A stretch of 64,000 nt of DNA from Hedera helix. Lineage: Eukaryota; Streptophyta; Magnoliopsida; Apiales; Araliaceae. Positions 38,690-51,941 of the stretch are shown here, piece after piece. The stretch covers positions 11,194,024 to 11,258,023 of the forward strand of contig OX359286.1 of NCBI GenBank assembly GCA_947179155.2. Direction: 5' to 3'. Position numbers and translations under genes: made by a program. A model generated the notes under the pieces. The model saw only the letters and a program-made list of their open reading frames with translations, did no database searches and was not told the DNA's origin. The stretch's first letter is position 1. Every line of letters begins with the position of its first letter.

Positions 38690-39830
38690 TCACCAACACT
38701 TAACCCGCATGTGGTTAACTCCCCAACTTTCCTTAAGACCTAGGGTTAAAGTACTACAATTAACCTTGGTCACTCAAATACCCAACCTTAGTTAAAGCTC
38801 ATTTTATTAATCATACATACATCTTTCACCAAATAACCCAAGTAAGATTAATTCTCTACAATCAAGTATACATATATATTTAATATATTTATATATTTAC
38901 TAACACTTAACTCTAGTATTGGTTAAGATTTTATTTTTATTACCACTTAGAATTAACAAATAACCCAACAATAGTTAGTTTTCTACAAACATAAATTTAT
39001 AAGAATTGACCATCTTGATTGACTAGGGTTGGTGAACCACCCCATGGTTCAGTGTAAACAACAATTCTCCACCATTTAACTAATGTGTGGTTAAGTACAA
39101 GCTTTCATATTATCCATGGTTTATTCATTTAACCAACATTGGTTAACTCTCTACTAATTTATATACTTACAATATGTATATCTCTACATATACACCAATA
39201 ACTTTTTATTTAAATTACATCCTAGCATGAATTAAGGAAATTAACAAAGTGAATAACCATTTTAAATGGAATACACTCAATCCCCAAGTGGGGCCCCATA
39301 TTTGGTTAACACTCCATCATTTTTCATTTATTTTTATTATATATACATATATATATATGTATATACAATACTTGTAAATTTCTACTAACAATTAACCAAG
39401 GTATGGTTAATTCTCTACAACATGCAATCCATGATTACCTACCAATTCTGTCTTGGTAAATTATATACATGCATAATTGTATCTATAATATTCTTCCACC
39501 AATTAACCCATGTAGGGTTAATTCCCTTATAACAATTTTTCCTAGGGTGAATTCACTAACTCCCCTTAGTTAAGTCGCATCCAACATGTATACATATAAT
39601 TATGTATCTACACATTTTGCTAGCAACTAATCCATGCATAGTTAAAACTTCAATTTATTTACCATATAGGGTTACTCAATTAACTCGTCCATAGTTAATT
39701 CTCATCATCATATTCATTCACCTAGCAATTAACCAATATTTGGTTAATGCCATCTCTTGCCTACCAACTAGGATTATTCAATTAACCATACATTAGTTAA
39801 TTCTCTACACTCAACAATACTTGAAATTTC
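38690..39830. repeat. Series of TTAACC...GGTTAA palindromes
   Basis: About a dozen degenerate copies spaced roughly 60-130 bp, many followed by TTCTCTAC. Examples lie near 38700, 38935, 39130, 39390, 39495, 39730 and 39785. Confidence 0.75.
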
Positions 39831-40744
39831 TCAACACTTTGACTATCATTTGACTTTTAAGTGTTTGGGCTACATAGTTTACTTTTCATTTAACTCTTCA
39901 TTTAAATTGTTTAGATTACCCAACACAACTCACACATCTCTACTAACTTGGGTTAAGCAATTAATTCAATTGGACTTCACACCATTACATAATATACATG
40001 CCAACATAAAGTAATTGGACTTATATTAGTTGTCTCTTGGACTATCATTTAACATAACACATAGGCTTAATATTTAACTATTCACCTTCATGCAAGTATT
40101 CTCATATTGACTAACACATATAATCCTTTTGGGCTAGTCCACTAGTAGTAATTAAATTACTTGGACTCTTCATGAGGCTAAATCCTTAAATTTATTTGGA
40201 CCTCTTTATTATTACCAACAAGACTTACAATAATTAAAATATTGAACTTATTTTAAATTCATTAATGGACTCTATACTATAACCTGATAGTTAAGTTAAT
40301 TACTTAATTAATTAACTTCTTATTATTTTTATCCTAGACAATCATTCTACCTTTTCTATAACATTAACTCATAATTAATATAATTAACCTAATTAATTAT
40401 ATTTCACAACGTTCCTTCTTGATCCGTATTAAAACTAATTAATTTATTAGTTTTGTTGAGTATTAATTTACTCATCTTTTTATTTGGCTAAAAGCACACT
40501 TTAAGTATAGTTGTATTAATATAACCACGTTCACTTCTTAATTGAATTTATTTTCTTAATAAATTATCCATATGCATCATTATAATATTCTTACATTTAA
40601 TCCCTAACAAATAAATTAGGTTAAAAAAAATGTTTACTCATTTTCTACACACCTTACTTCTCCAACTCTAGGTTTTAAGTCTTAAATTTTAATTAATCAT
40701 TTAAGATCTTATCTACAAATCTTGTAAATATCTAGAGTATTACA

Positions 40745-41850
40745 GGAATGATGAACATATAACAACCTAATTGTATATATTTAGGTTATAGGACGATGGT
40801 TGACGTTGAGATTATGTTAATTGATGAAGGAATTTAATCAATGAACGTTCGACGAACATATCATGATAAACACAAATTGAGACAAGTTTTTTCAGTAAAT
40901 TTGCAAACTTATTATTATGTGAAAAATGTGTTACACTATTGTGTTGAACTGTTGATATTCAGTAAATAATGAATTTCGTTGTTCTATGTGAACGCAATGA
41001 GTATGATTACAGGTGAAGCATGTATTAATTGTTGAAACTTCAATGTGATATATGATAAATGAGAAGCATGTTTAAAATGCATAACATGAGATTTAGGATG
41101 CATGTATAAAATGCACAGCATAAGATACATGCCACATGAATAAAATGCAAAGCATGTATGATACGAGAAGAATGAAAGGTATTAACTATTAAACTTGCTG
41201 AACCGTCGCACTCATTCTTATAAATAAATTTTATTTGCAGATTATGAAAGTAGTTTCAGATGATTGAGACCAAATAGACATGAAGCGCATTTAGAAAATA
41301 AAAGTTTAACATTTCCTTTAGTTAATTATGTATAAAGTCAAGATGACTTGTTATAATGAAAACGAACCGAATTGTAAATATCAAGTAACAAATATTGATT
41401 TGTAAGATGAGTTGTAGACCTTATATTAATTATTATAAGGTAATGTTATACAATTGAAATACTAAATGAAAAATGGTATTCGTTTATGTGTAGCTTTCTG
41501 TGTTAAGAATTCAACTTGTCATATAATATATATACCTTGTTAAATTACAACAAAGCGTCTAGAAGAATAAATCGAATATTGAAAGTTAAATTTGTATATT
41601 TAGCTTATCGAAATGAATCATAATATGTATATGATTTTTAAATACAAAATGAATTATAAAAATTGCAATTCTAGAATACGATAAGTTATAATGTTTTAAA
41701 TATCTAAACTAACATTGAATGTTGTAAAAAGTTTTTAAAATAGCAAAATTTATCAATAATACTATTGATAATGATGTGAAATTTGATTTAAGTTATATTT
41801 TAATGTACAAGATCGAGATTGAAAATAGTCCGAATTTTGGAGGCATTTCA
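40745..41850 (+). mobile_element. 3' LTR of element C, second part
   Basis: After the GGAAT duplication the host LTR resumes. It has the CTTGCTGAACCGTCGCACTC module followed by TTTGCAG (41197-41240) and ends near 41848 in a degenerate CATTTCA terminus. It abuts a gypsy pol fragment. Confidence 0.5.
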
Positions 41851-42490
41851 TGCGACATATCATATCTCAAGGAGTATCAGTAGACAATTTCAATACTGAC
41901 AATATGACCCAACGGCCTACACCAAGGACTGTCAAAGAGTTTGGGGATTTCTAGGGCTCACTAGGTATTTCAGAAAATTTGAGAAAAACTATAGTTATAT
42001 AGCCAAGCCTCTAACTTGCTTCAGAAGTACACGTTTCAATGGTCTGAAGAGGCAACTGCAACTTTTGAAACTCTCAAAAAGGCATTGACAGGAACACCTA
42101 TTCTGGCATTACCCAACATCGACAAGGAATTTAATGTGGAAATGGATGCTTCTAATACCCGTCTAGAAGCAGTCCTAGTACAAGAAGGGAGACCTCTACC
42201 ATATTTTAGTAAAGCCTTGGATCCTAAAAGCCAAGTCATGTCAACATATGAGAAGGAATAAATGGCAATAGTATCTGCAGTTCAAAGATGGTCACCCTAT
42301 TTGATGAATAGACACTTCTTAATCAAAACAGACCACGGAGTTCTCATGTTCTTCTCAGAACAGAAGATGGTAAATCTCTCACAGCAGAAATAGTTATGCG
42401 CACTCATGGGGTATAACTACACCATCATTTACAAAAAAGGGCAAGAAAATGTGGTCACTGATAGCTTATTCAGAATGTTTGAAAGGGAGA
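41838..42490 (+). pseudogene. Ty3/gypsy reverse transcriptase-RNase H fragment
   Basis: Translation shows the end of RT (RHIISQGVSVD near 41855, then PTPRTVKEF) and the start of RNase H (FQWSEEATATFETLKKAL, EMDAS, PYFSKAL). After a stop at 42259 it continues in frame (VSAVQRWSPYLMNRHFLIKTDH). The longest open stretch is 42016-42261. Stops near 41953 and 42259 and the missing flanking Gag, protease and integrase show a dead fragment. Inferred from general knowledge of gypsy/chromovirus polyproteins: it copied retrotransposon RNA. It lies beside, not inside, the non-coding long-LTR elements, so it is not evidence that they encode RT. Confidence 0.9.
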
Positions 42491-43229
42491 CAAAAGCAGC
42501 AACAAGATATCCACGAGGGTCATGGAAAAATTTAAAGGGGCAGTGTCAAACCAAACTAGTATAAACTGAGGGGCAGTCTGGTAATAGTACTTGAGTACAC
42601 TCCTAAAACCAAGGCAAATGTGCCATGTGAGTTGTTGAGGGCATAGTAGTAATTTTTCTTGTTGTGTTCTCAGCAGATCCATGTAATCTTTTCCTTACAT
42701 AAAATGAGGTAAGCAAATGTAGAGAGTAGAGACTATATTATGAAATGAAATGAAAGAGCTCAATATGAGTCTTGTTTATCTTCTTCCCAATTCGTCTGAT
42801 TTCTCAGTTTCTTTTCTTTCTTCTCATCTAACTCTAATCTAAAACTACTCCTTTAAACCCTTGTTTTCTGGTTCTAGCTGCAAACCCAGTAAAGCTTCAA
42901 TGGAGGCTTGATAGTATATATGCTTGGCAGTGAGAAGGAGGAAAGTTAACGAGGATAATTGTTTAGCATGGTCATCTAGCTGACACCTTATTTAGCCAAT
43001 TAAAATCAGCCACCAATATGACCAACAACAGAGAGATTCATTGTTAAGGAAATTTAAGATTCTCCGACATACAAAGTTAAAAAGGTTAAGTTTGAACCCC
43101 CCCTAGAAAAAAAAAACTTATGGTCTCTCCATAATTAAACCCTCACCCACAAATTCATACAGAGCCAATGAAAACTAGTAACAATAATAATACAGAGGTG
43201 CTTAAGAGTGGGCAGGTGAATTGTCAAAT
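42491..43229. other. Retroelement tail and intergenic DNA
   Basis: Continues from the pol fragment into a pyrimidine-rich stretch (42775-42870) that resembles the end of a short LTR. No second LTR copy and no gene are visible. Confidence 0.4.
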
Positions 43230-44407
43230 AGCACTACTATTTTTTAAATTTCGATTTTGATTCTAATGCTTTGTCTGTTAGATCAAGATCCTCTTTTCCA
43301 ACAGTGTCTCCATTAAGCCTTGCTTTCTTTACTTTTTTCCTTCGGCAGAATGTTGAACCAGTTACCTCCCTGCTGAACCAAACAAAAGCATTTCAGTATG
43401 AGATCAAGATATGAGTAGTTTTTGTGAGGCCTAAGATGTGTACTACCTCTGTTCCCAAAGAACAATCTTTGTTGCGGTGTATCCATCAGGGATTTTTAGA
43501 AGTTTCAGTAACATATTTATAAAATATGCTTTAATATCCTCTAATTTTCAACTATGTTAATAATTGTTGAAAAAATTAATGTATAAATAAATGAGTTTCT
43601 GACATTTTCTTAAAAACCATGGCCAACTCAACCTTAAAAAGGTGACATTCTTTGCACGACTAAAGCATTAATGTAATGCTTGGTATAAATGGGTGCAATC
43701 ATTTCCGTCTTCCAGAAAAAACCAACCTCTAAAAATTGATTAGTTGGCAAAAAACATGACCAACTGAACTAGAATAATGGATCTAAATATGTTCAAATTT
43801 AAGTGCCATAGAAACCTATGTTTCTTGATTTACTTCCTCTGAGCTTCGACTAAAATACTTTTTTATGTATCAGTTAGTAGCCAATCTCGACACCAAGCTG
43901 TTTCTAGCTAATCACCACAAAGCATTCAATTTTTTCAAAATTGGAACTTTAGCACGTGTATATAATTAGTGCATGTTAAAAAGGGCTCAAGTTTATCAAA
44001 AGTTTCAACCAGTGAAGACTTAGTTACATTTAAAATATGGTATCTCAATTTTTCATTCAGTCTTTGTCTACTTGTGTATACACTGGTACTACCTAGTTGT
44101 AGTCCACCAATACATTTCATTTCCAAGAATTTTGCCCTATACAATTTCGCTAACGAATTTTGACCCAAACTTTCAAATTTATGGTACTTGTTTTAGTGAT
44201 TTGCTGAAGTTAAAGAGTTCATTCTAGGCGAATTGGCACAAAGTTAGTCCGTTCCAAGTTCAAACCCATTATTATTGTCTTTTTCCAAATGTGTAGGACA
44301 GAATTTTTATCGCCTGTGGTAAATATTTGTATATTTACCATATATGTTTATATTCTCAACAAATAACTAATTCTTATATTCTAAACTATTTTAGAATGAA
44401 TTAAAGA

Positions 44408-45210
44408 TAACTAAAAGAGGGACAGACTTGATAGGGTAAAACATAAAACTAAAAGAGGACAAATAAATGTCAAAAAAAGTAAAATTGTTCTTACTCATTA
44501 GGTGCTTCTGGATGCGATCCTAAAGCATGATCACGTTTATAAAGAACCTTCTCCCCCAGAATGTGTTTTCCCGACTTTACTTTCTTTTGCTTCTTCCTCT
44601 GGGACATAGATAAGCCACTACCATGCCTGCTTAGATAGGCAAATACCAATAATTAATATATCAAAATAAAAACCTAGATTTATTAGAAAGAGTAATTACT
44701 TGTACAAAAATCCAAATCAAAATGGTGTCACGTATAGTTAAAACTAAAATAAAAAATTTATGTTATAACCCAGCAGGAAGAAAGATGGTTTCTGCATAAT
44801 CAAAACTAAAAGAGGGACAGACTTGATAGGGTAGGAGGGAGTAAAACCTAAAACTAAAAGAGGACAAATAAATGTCTCAAAAAGTAAAATTGTTCTTACT
44901 CATTAGGTGATTCTCGATGAGACCCTAAAGCACGATCTCGTGTATTAAGAACCTTCTCCCCCAGAATGCGTTCTCCCGACTTTACTTTCTTTTGCTTCTT
45001 CCTCTGGGACATAGATAAGCCACTACCATGCCTGCTTAGATAGGCAAATACCAATAATTAATTTATCAAAATAAAAACCTAGATTTACTAGAAAGAGCAG
45101 TTACTTGTACATCAATCCAAATCAAAATGGTGCCCCATATAGTTAAAACTAAAATAAAAATTTATGCCATAACCCAGCGGGAAGAAAGATGGTTTCTGCA
45201 TAATAAAAAC
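44408..45210 (-). repeat. Tandem duplication of an exon plus flanking introns (~400 bp)
   Basis: 44408-44803 and 44804-45210 are highly similar throughout, including the exon (LSMSQRKKQKKVKSG in both) and its GTAAGAAC donor. A more diverged copy lies at 46660-46960. Confidence 0.85.
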
Positions 45211-46089
45211 CCTAACTTAATAATAATGGAACACAAAGAATTGGTAAATAGGGTAAGGGGAAAGGGATTGTTATTTCCAACAAGGAGAATTGATATTTAC
45301 ACAAGGTTTCACATGAATGTGAATCCCATTTAATATTCATGTGAGGGGAATGTGGAAAAATATACATTGTGGAAATATCAATTCCCAAGGGGAAATTGTA
45401 GAGGAGCAACCCACAATCATTTTTAGTTTCAAATCTTATTTAGTACTTCCTCTTATAGATCAATAACCTCATTACTCCGAGTGCTCTTTCAACCATAGCT
45501 TTCTTCAGCTTGTTTTTCCTTTTGGAGACTAACAATAGTAACAAACCTCTTACCTCCCTGCTGAACGAAAAAAAGGCCTTGTATGAACACAAGATGAACG
45601 CCTTTATAAGAGGTTTACCATGTTGATGTAGTTATATGCCCTATGGTGCAATCTTTTCCATCTATGGATTGTAGTGGCCCTAATAATATATTTAGTTGAT
45701 TAGTTGGATGTAGTTGGCAAGAAACATTTACACAAACTGATCTCGTATTATGGACCAAAAGAAGTTGAATTTAAATATCTCATTTTTTAGCATAGTTTAA
45801 AGGAAATTGCCACATGGAAGCTAGATTTTTAGATTATTTTCTCTAAACTTTTGCTACAAAATCTATACTACTTATCATCATCAGTGATGTGTAGCCCATC
45901 TCTAGACCTTCAAGTTTCACACTAATCACGAAATAGTGTTCTTTCTTTTATTATTCAAATAAAATTAACCAAGAGAATTCAATTTTTTAAAAAGTTGTTG
46001 CCAGTAATGTGTATGTATAATATATTGCATGCCAAAAAGACCACAAGATCATTCAAAGATTCAGCCAGTGAAGACTTAATTCTGCTATA

Positions 46090-46338
46090 CTCCCTCCGTT
46101 CTAAAATATGAGAGCATTTTTTAATTTTAATTTTTAAAGTCAATTTTAGACATTTCAAATTTAAATTGTATGGATTAATGTCAGTTTAGTCGATGCAATT
46201 ACGATTATTGTTAACTTTTTGAAAAGGACTACGCATCGAAACAAACTATTTAAATGAATCACATCATTTTGAATTTGATAATATCTGAAACTGACTTTAA
46301 AAAGTTAAATTGTTCTTACGTATTGAAGCAAAAGAGAG
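46090..46338. mobile_element. Stowaway-like MITE
   Basis: Starts CTCCCTCCGTTCT after TA and ends with a degenerate inverted form before TA (46339-46340). Length of about 250 bp and the CTCCCTCCGT terminus fit Tc1/mariner-derived MITEs. The terminal repeats are imperfect. Confidence 0.6.
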
Positions 46339-46892
46339 TATATCCTGATACAACACAAATTTATCCCCCAATACAATCACTTCCCTAGAAAACTTAGCCA
46401 GATAATGTCAGTAACTCATACGACACAAGGTTAAAAGTAAATTATACTAACATTTGTAATTTAATAAAGCAAAAGAGTCATGCTAGACTGGCTAGAAAGA
46501 ACTTTCTCCAGCCCATTAAAGTTCTCCTTGTGCGGATGTGTAGTAGGCATTTATATAATGTTCCAAAAGCATATGTATATGTTTCAATATATCTTATTGT
46601 TCCCTGTATATCTAACTATTACAATTTAAATGATTTTAAACATTAAAATGTTTATCAAAAGTTTGAAAGATAGGACTTAAGAAAGGGACAACTAAAAGGG
46701 GACAGGGGTAACAAACATAAAAAGATAAAGAAAAAAAAGGACAATTGCTTACTTATCATATTAAAAAAAATTAAATTTTAAAAGTGGATAATTAAGCATT
46801 CAAAGAGAATAATTCTCACTCATTCCGTAATTCTAGAGACTCCAAAGCATGATCTGGTGGAGTAACAGCCGTCTTTTCCCCCCTTACTTTCA

Positions 46893-46925
46893 TTTTCTTT
46901 TTCTTTTTCTTTTTCTTTTTCTTTT
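46893..46925. repeat. (CTTTTT)n run within an exon-like segment
   Basis: Read on the minus strand it encodes a polylysine stretch, so slippage may have lengthened the lysine tract of that segment. Confidence 0.8.
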
Positions 46926-49920
46926 CCCTCAGGGGGATGGCAAAGCCACAAAATTTCCTGCTTAGATAAGAAACAAACTCATTGATCATAAGATAAGAAT
47001 AAATACAAAAACAAAGGATGAATATAACTAGGATGGTTAGTAAGAAAAGGTGCAAAAGAATAATTTAGAGAATTACAGTGAACTTGAGGAATCACAGCCA
47101 TAGTACATGCATACAAATAAAGATATTTCCATAGTTGAAATAATAAGCTAACCAATTCCTTATCACTTACTCAACGGCAGCTAGCAGAACATTCTCACTA
47201 TGTGCTGTAGTGTTTGCACTTCCAATAAAAGAGCTGCTGCTACCATTTTCAACAAATTGTAAATCTATTAACTTGGAGACAGATTGATAGGACCTTGAGA
47301 GGCCCTAACTAATGAATTGATAGATAAATTTAGTAAGAAAGATTTCAGTAGCTGAACTTGGGGGAAGAATGGGGCAGAAAAAAGGAAGGGAGGTGAGGAA
47401 GTGGTTTAATGGAGTAGCATCACATAACGTGTGCTCTCAAATTGGATACATCATAACAAATATATAAGGCACTTGTTGCTTACAATAGCAATTCTTCTAA
47501 CATGAGCCTAAAGAAGTTAAATGCACTAAAGTAGTAACTAACTTCACATGCATCTATTTCTAGAAACTATTGTTTCAACTTCTCTAAAATATCCCTGGCT
47601 TGACAAAGATATGCTGAAATTTCAAAATGCTGCTCCAGTTAACTACTGCACAATATTCTAAGAATATCTCATTAACAATACACTTTAAGGGGCTCCTTTT
47701 CTTTTATCTTCTCAGTTTTGCACCATGTCTAAGCCTATTAACAATTCAGAATTTGGCACATCATTACATTTATCAATTGTCCAGTTAATGCTGATCAAAT
47801 CACTAAATTAAAAATCTGCAACTATCATTTTGTCCAATTTGGCACAAAGAGGATTGTTGATGATGTGTATATATGGAAGTACAGGCAAGAGTTACTGTTT
47901 CAGACAATATTTAAATGAAGGGGTCATAAAAAGTTTCTGCCTGACATTTTTCTGCTTCACTTGGAACCACAAACAAGAAATGATTAAAATTTTCAAAATG
48001 ACTCCACTCTCTAAATAGGTCATTTCTGCTTACAAAATTCAGAGCCTTTAATTGCAAACAGATAAAATTGAGAAAGAAAGAGGAACAAATAAATAGACAA
48101 AGACGAATACTTCCATGTGATATTAAGCAAAAAACATCTATTCTTTCGATTGAAGGGGATCTTTCAACACACCCTTGACTTCAGGATTGCATTTTGCATT
48201 TAGAATACAAACTGCCCACGTGTAAATTAGAACATGTTGGCTTTCTACAAGCATGTGTATGTGTTGTAAATAGAAAATGTTGGCTTTCTACAAGCGAGCG
48301 AGTGTGTGTGTGTGTGTAAAAATTTATCAAAAATATTTATATAAAAAATAAATTGAAAAAAAAAAACACTACAGAGGAGGAATGGTTGCTTACACAATAC
48401 ACAAATATTCATTTAACACTTTACTGAGATTATATATCCAACTAATAACATATGTACCAAGAAATTCCACCTGTATGTTTTTCTATCTTCTAGATCGCGT
48501 TTTCTTTTATGGTCATTAGACTCCTCAAATAAAATTTGTTCCTTTACGGAACTTCCAACAGTAGCTTTTCCTTTTGATATGTCTTTCTTCCTTTCTTTAA
48601 TGATGTACTTGTCATTTCCTTGCTGAAATGCATCCTTTGCCAATCCATCAGCCATATCATGATCTGTGACCAACATAACAGAATGTAAATTTAACTAATT
48701 TAAATACAAATCCTTATCAACAATATCAGAATAAATAGGTTATCCTTCTATAGTTAGTTAAAAAAGTTAAGCTCAGTCGGGTGTTGATGTCATTAAAAGG
48801 GGACATAAAAAACTTGAGATACATAAACATTGGCAAGTGGTATTCTTTAGCAGTTCCTAGGTTATCTTAGTTTTCCTTTAAGCTGTGTTTGGCATTCGCA
48901 AATTGCAAGGAAAAAGAAAGTAAAAGGGGAAAATGAAAAGAAAAAGAATTAATAAAGTTTATTTTGACATAAACTTGAAACGGAGTTGGTAAAAGTCTAT
49001 ATAGCTGAACATGATTACTTCAAATGCTTAAAGTTTTCTTTAATAATTCATTTATAAGATCCAAGAAGAGACGCAGTATCTCTTTTACAGTCATACGTAC
49101 CAAACAACAAAACAAATATATGGTGTTAACAATTTCCACATGCACCTATGAGAGAAAGAGCTGTTTGGTTTTCCAAGTTCTCAATCATTTTCTTCTCCTC
49201 CTGCGAGTTGCTATGACTTCTTGTATGACCATTTCCAGCACTCGTATCAAGACTCCTATGCAAAGGTCAAAACATTAGGATTATGTCCGTAGACTTGTTA
49301 ATTCAGTATTAAAATCAAAGCACACATACTGAAGCAGGTTAAGGAAGTGAAAATGAAGTCACAAAGTTTACATACATTACAAACCGAGCTAACACCACTG
49401 TTTGAAGAAAGATCTTCAATTAGAACATGAAAAAGAAAATGAGAAGGAAAAAAAAACTGTGATATAATAGTCTTTACTTGTTTTGTATTAATTAAAGAGA
49501 TTTTAAAGCATCTACTAGATCAAAATCTGCTTTTTCAAGACGACTTCCACAAACTGTAAATAATTTTTTTCTTGGGGACACTGATAAGCTCATAACTTTC
49601 CTGCATAATTGAATGAACTTGTTCGAGTGAATACATTACATAATGAAGGTGAGAAGCACCAGGAAAAGAATATGAAATTATAAATAAATGAAGGAAATAC
49701 AATTTAGTACTTGAGAAACCAATCTTGTTCCCAAAATGTCAAATTTGTTATCTCTATTAGCTTGATGCAGGCACTTCCAACATCATTTACCATGAATTTT
49801 CACTCTGAAAGTCTCTTTTCACTCCTTTTTCAGAACTCTCGCAAAATTTCTAAGCCCATGTACACTAGTGGAATATGGCGCCTCAAAGTATCCAGCAGTA
49901 TTTGTAATAACCGATAAATT

Positions 49921-50171
49921 TTCGTATAAAAATAGTAATAAAAATAAAATAATAACTAAATGAAAATGAGGATGAGAATTGTTGTGTATAAATTATATTT
50001 ATGCAAATGACACTTAGAGAATTATTTCATAAGTGAATATGAGAAACTTATTTTATAAGTGAACATGAGAAATTATTTATAAATAATAGGACAAGAAAGG
50101 AAATGGACTAGGAAAGAAAATGGACTATGGAAAGCAACCAATTATAAGTCATTTTAATCAAGCCACTTGGA

Positions 50172-50217
<46 letters not shown>

Positions 50218-50390
50218 CTAATTAAGTCCATGAAGATGAGTCCAAGTTAAAGCCCAAAACTTTGGCCCAAATTCTAGAATTTTCTATCTTTAGCACATGG
50301 GATAAATATTGCAAGTATATCTGTGTGTGTGTCTGTGTGTGTGTGTTGGGGGAAGGGGGGAGGGGATGATCCATAGCTAATAGCTAATGT
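49921..50390. other. Intergenic DNA with microsatellites
   Basis: No gene seen. Contains an (AT)n run at 50175-50215 and a (GT)n run near 50322-50346, just before the MULE left end. Confidence 0.6.
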
Positions 50391-50416
50391 TTGATGTATG
50401 TACTGTTCAAGCAAAC
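50391..50416 (+). repeat. Left terminal inverted repeat of the MULE
   Basis: Pairs with 58048-58073; one mismatch. Confidence 0.8.
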
Positions 50417-50859
50417 GCATAAAAAAAAATTACATACCCAACCGACATCGAAGTGAATGGCTAGTTTGTCTTGGTCAAAAGACGACGTTGGTCAGTCAAA
50501 AAAATGCTTCTTGGTCAGTCAAAAGTGTGGTGTCAACCGGCATGTAAGTAAACAGCTAGTGGTCACGCATGGTCAGTGTTGGTCAAAAGTGTTGGTGTTG
50601 GTCAGGGTGGTGTCAAATCGTGGGGACCAAATGCTACCAAAGGTAGCGGCCATTTTGCTATATGTTACCATTTGCCAACTTTGCTCTTACTAGAAATTCA
50701 TTCGCTGCTCTTACGATTTGCTCAAAGAAAGCCGCGGCTTTGAGTGAAGGAAGAAGGAGAAAAAATCCAAGCATACTCTTACACATAACAACTAATTTCT
50801 GCAAGGTTTATTTTAACCGAATGTTTTATTATAAAATGTTTGCTATATTGAATATTTTT

Positions 50860-51200
50860 ATGAAATATATTTGAAAAAAATATACAAATTTGTTACAACA
50901 AATTAATAAACTAATTAATACTATATAATATAATGTTAGCGAATAGTGTTGTTGATTGACAAATTTTTTGTGAAATATATTTTTGAAAAAATTATATCAA
51001 TTTGATACAAAAAATATTAAATTAATTAGTACTATATAGTATCATGTTAATGTATGGTATTGTTGATTGTGAAAAAAAAAATTAAAAATATATTTTTAAA
51101 AAACATATCAATTTTATTTAGAAAATATAAAATTATTTACTACTATATAGTATAATGGCAGTGTATGATGTTATTGATTGGGAAATTATTTATGAAATAT
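50860..51200. repeat. Three-copy ~125-bp AT-rich tandem repeat
   Basis: Imperfect copies, each with GAAATATATTTTTGAAAAAA, a TACTATATAGTAT palindrome and GTTGATTG. Confidence 0.75.
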
Positions 51201-51424
51201 AATTTTATTATTATAGGTAAAATCTGTATAATTGGATTATTGGGCCAATGAATAATACTGTATTTTTTTATCAAAAAAAATCATGTGTTAGAGGATATAT
51301 GAGAAGGTAATGATAGGGGTAAATTAAACATAACTCAATCAACATCTCAGGCATATGATCAATCGGAGTTGACTGATGCACAAAAAAATTATTGCGTACA
51401 TGTTAATTTGGTGTTTTTACCCAT

Positions 51425-51941
51425 CCGACCATTATCACACTAACCGATCGAAGTCTCGTGTCTGCCTTTGTTGAATAATAGCGACCAGAGACAAACACAT
51501 TTCATTTAAACTATGGAAAAATTACTATTACATTAAAGGATGTTCATTTTATGTCTGGGTTGCCTGTATTGGGAGAACCATTAACGACTCTCCTTTTTGA
51601 TAATCCCTTATTATATTTTGAAGAAATGTTTTGGGTCTGCCGTTATCGCTGAAGATCAGTCAGTAAAAAAAAGAACCGATATTTCCTTAGCTTGGCTCCA
51701 GGAAAATTTTGGTAGATGCCCTACAAATGTAACTAAGTATCGCTGAAGATCAGTCAGTAAAAAAAAGAACCGATATTTCCTTAGCTTGGCTCCAGGAAAA
51801 TTTTGGTAGATGCCCTACAAATGTAACTAAGGAAGAGGTTGGACGTCACACAAAAGCATACATCCTTTGGTTGTGTGGGGCTATATTATTTTCAACAAGG
51901 TCAAAGAATAGTGTACACCCTAAGTATATGCATTTTATAGT
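51425..51941 (+). pseudogene. Plant mobile domain (PMD) protein, N-terminal part
   Basis: Translation shows the hallmark start of the PMD (aminotransferase-like, MAIN/MAIL1-type) family: WRPETNTFHLNYGKITITL and then DVHFMSGLPVLGEPL, followed by AWLQENFGRCPTN and VTKEEVGRHTKAYILWL. The frame is broken by a stop before the WRPET motif and by a 94-bp tandem duplication (about 51642-51735 and 51736-51829) that repeats the AWLQENFGRCP segment. It ends at 51941, where an LTR element inserted, and resumes at 55577. PMD proteins are known both as host silencing factors and as transposon cargo; the MULE ends here point to cargo. Confidence 0.85.
51642..51829 (+). repeat. 94-bp tandem duplication inside the PMD exon
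   Basis: Two essentially identical copies in direct tandem, beginning TATCGCTGAAGATCAGTCAG (second copy near 51737). The duplication is not a multiple of three, so it shifts the frame. Confidence 0.9.

Larger units (their letters stand above)
35625..40744 (-). mobile_element. 5.1 kb solo LTR, minus orientation
   Basis: Bounded by TGTGACGACCCC and CTAGAGTATTACA, flanked by GGAAT. Read on the minus strand it starts TGTAATACTCTAG and ends GGGGTCGTCACA, and the CTTGCTGAGCCGTCGTGCT module lies near its 3' end (36010-36065). I found no PBS or second LTR inside, so a solo LTR is the simplest reading. It contains a 39-bp array (36770-37390) and a long series of TTAACC...GGTTAA palindromes (38690-39830). 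Confidence 0.75.
43230..49920 (-). pseudogene. Unidentified lysine-rich multi-exon gene or gene remnants
   Basis: Unlike its surroundings, this stretch has minus-strand, exon-like segments bounded by AG and GT. Examples: 48470-48661 (acceptor GGTCACAG, donor CATACAG-GTGG; acidic and lysine-rich, contains SSVKEQILFEESNDHKRKR), 49157-49257, 47167-47285 (donor GTAAGTG), 46820-46960, 45500-45560, 44890-45035, 44490-44635 and 43230-43385. Several segments are related to each other: each starts after an intron ending CAG and has a basic KKKK-type core, so the locus contains internally duplicated exons. I do not recognise the protein. Stops in the 49711-49920 segment suggest partial decay. It could be one gene, or fragments of tandem copies. 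Confidence 0.35.

Noticed and set aside
42016..42261. An intact RT gene serving the non-coding elements
   Set aside because: Only an RT-RNase H fragment with stops remains, and it lies outside their boundaries.
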